Shown here: positions 63,116 through 64,000 of the stretch, in pieces
How the letters are laid out: each line of letters starts with the position of its first letter
Position numbering within the stretch: the first letter of the stretch is position 1
Assembly: GCF_900155965.1 (NCBI RefSeq)
Contig: NZ_FTMG01000006.1
Coordinates: forward strand, 124,001 to 188,000
Length of the DNA stretch: 64,000 nt
Direction: 5' to 3'
Source: Mucilaginibacter lappiensis
GTDB lineage: Bacteria > Bacteroidota > Bacteroidia > Sphingobacteriales > Sphingobacteriaceae
Notes under the pieces: model-generated
What the model saw: only the letters and a program-made list of their open reading frames with translations
Databases searched by the model: none
What the model was told of the DNA's origin: nothing
Position numbers and translations under genes: made by a program

Positions 63116-64000
63116 TTAATCTCTGTCGCGGCTCAGTTTGGTAAATACCAATGGATTTTCATTTAGCTCCAGGGTTTCACGGCGATGTTTCACAATATGT
63201 ATAGCCGTAAACAGCGCCTCGCGGAAGGAGATTTCCGAAGCCTGATTCTTACCGGCTATGTCATAAGCGGTACCATGATCGGGCGAAGTGCGAACGAAGT
63301 TTAAACCAGCGGTAAAATTAACTCCCGATTCAAAAGCTATTTGCTTAAAAGGAATAAGTCCCTGGTCATGATACATGGCCAGTACAGCGTCAAATTGTAA
63401 ATAAGTTCCGTTGGCAAAAAAACCATCGGCCGAGTATGGGCCAAAGGCCATGATGTCATTATTGCGGGCCTCTTCAATGGCCGGTATGATCACTTCTTTT
63501 TCCTCGCTGCCGATCAGGCCGTTATCACTGGCATGGGGGTTAAGACCCAGCACCGCGATTTTTGGTTTGCGTATCCAGAAATCATTTTGCAGGCTTTGGT
63601 TCATCAGCTTAAGCTTAGCCAGTATTTTTTCGCCGGTAATGCTTTCTGATACTTTACTGATAGGGATATGTCCGGTTACAACGCCAACCCGCAGGGTATC
63701 GCTCACCAGAAACATCAGCGATTCGGCCGCGCCATCGCGCTGTTGTAAATATTCCGTATGACCCGGAAAATTAAACTGATCGCTTTGTATGTTGTCTTTA
63801 TTGATAGGTGCTGTGATCAGGGCATCGATATAACCCTCTTTCAGGTCAAAAGTTGCACGCTCCAAAGAGATAAAGGCGTATTTGCCACCGGCCTCAGTAA
63901 CCTGGCCCATTTCAATTTTCACATCTTCTTCCCAGCAATTGATCATGTTGGGTTTTTTGGGTTGCGATTGTGACGGATCGTTAATAACATGAAAATTAAG
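63116..64000 (-). CDS. pdxA: 4-hydroxythreonine-4-phosphate dehydrogenase PdxA, partial
   Basis: The frame is open from the right edge to the stop at 63116, giving 294 codons of a protein that is usually near 350-360 residues, so the N-terminus is outside the window. Landmarks: ALITAPINKDNIQS, FPGHTEYLQQR, LGLNPHASDNGLIGSEE, MYHDQGLIPFKQIAF and SPDHGTAYDIAG, with the zinc-binding histidines. It acts in pyridoxal phosphate synthesis. Confidence 0.95.
   Translation of the reverse strand, partial: LNFHVINDPSQSQPKKPNMINCWEEDVKIEMGQVTEAGGKYAFISLERATFDLKEGYIDALITAPINKDNIQSDQFNFPGHTEYLQQRDGAAESLMFLVSDTLRVGVVTGHIPISKVSESITGEKILAKLKLMNQSLQNDFWIRKPKIAVLGLNPHASDNGLIGSEEKEVIIPAIEEARNNDIMAFGPYSADGFFANGTYLQFDAVLAMYHDQGLIPFKQIAFESGVNFTAGLNFVRTSPDHGTAYDIAGKNQASEISFREALFTAIHIVKHRRETLELNENPLVFTKLSRDRD

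Noticed and set aside
1..64000. CRISPR arrays
   Set aside because: No regularly spaced direct repeats with unique spacers were seen; the TGCAAAT units are too short and irregular.
1..64000. Riboswitches (TPP, cobalamin, SAM, FMN)
   Set aside because: No conserved core sequence was recognised in the leaders examined by eye; a covariance search would be needed.
1..64000. Insertion sequences
   Set aside because: No transposase frame was seen; the inverted repeats found are short spacer palindromes without genes.

Overview
The window looks like a chromosomal segment from a member of the Bacteroidota, most likely a Sphingobacteriaceae genus such as Mucilaginibacter or Pedobacter. The reasons are: TonB-dependent receptors with carboxypeptidase-like N-terminal domains, a DUF4249 lipoprotein, DUF3857/transglutaminase proteins, a futalosine-type menaquinone pathway, and promoters of the Bacteroidota form (TTG, 19 bases, TAnnTTTG) in front of several genes. 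The genus is inferred from gene content only. Most genes are core housekeeping. The accessory parts are the left edge, the secretion and surface genes, and the repeat-rich spacers.

Layout. 1-3.1 kb: the right end of a probable integrated island, with a truncated AlbA_2/ATPase gene and a tyrosine integrase whose 3' flank runs up to a tRNA-Asp. 3.3-10.5 kb: a surface locus of TonB receptor, DUF4249 lipoprotein, macroglobulin-like protein and a small secreted protein. 10.85 kb: an unlisted 47-residue His-rich secreted peptide. 11-16 kb: the rimP-nusA-infB operon with its promoter and a hairpin in the leader. 16-23 kb: lipoprotein, membrane protein, S9 peptidase, acetyltransferase, FAD oxidoreductase and a DinB/YfiT protein. 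23-29 kb: a large orphan sensor kinase, fabD, folE and queD. 29-32 kb: the menaquinone genes mqnB and mqnD, then an ArsR repressor with an SRPBCC partner. 32-35.4 kb: alpha/beta hydrolase, double-DTG aspartic protease, HflX. 35.7-43.3 kb: two DUF3857 proteins, aat, ruvC, a CsbD-like protein and a CtpA protease. 43.4-48.7 kb: a tandem pair of secreted proteins, then a TonB receptor divergent from a DtxR/MntR regulator. 49.2-54.6 kb: pdhB, a RibD-like reductase, lutB, an M28 peptidase and rpiB. 54.9-60.6 kb: tatC and the lipid/ribosome cluster accC, accB, fabH, plsX, rpmF, yceD. 60.9-64 kb: a probable fused HigB-HigA protein, an HGSNAT-like membrane protein and a pdxA cut by the right edge.

The most notable signals are these. 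One reading frame (60901-61773) looks like a HigB toxin fold joined to a HigA antitoxin, with the usual HigB active-site stretch not conserved. A perfect 28-base palindrome lies exactly between the divergent TonB receptor and DtxR genes. A 103-112-base interspersed repeat occurs in three copies with an identical 25-base tail. A palindromic element sits in frame inside mqnD. Two 16-base dyads sandwich the arsR promoter. The spacers also carry several other families of inverted repeats.

Functional links. Fatty acid and phospholipid initiation is represented by fabD, fabH, plsX and accBC. Menaquinone synthesis is represented by mqnB and mqnD, and pterin synthesis by folE and queD. Translation genes include infB, rimP, nusA, rpmF, yceD and hflX. 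All functional assignments come from recognising motifs and family resemblance by eye; no database search was run.
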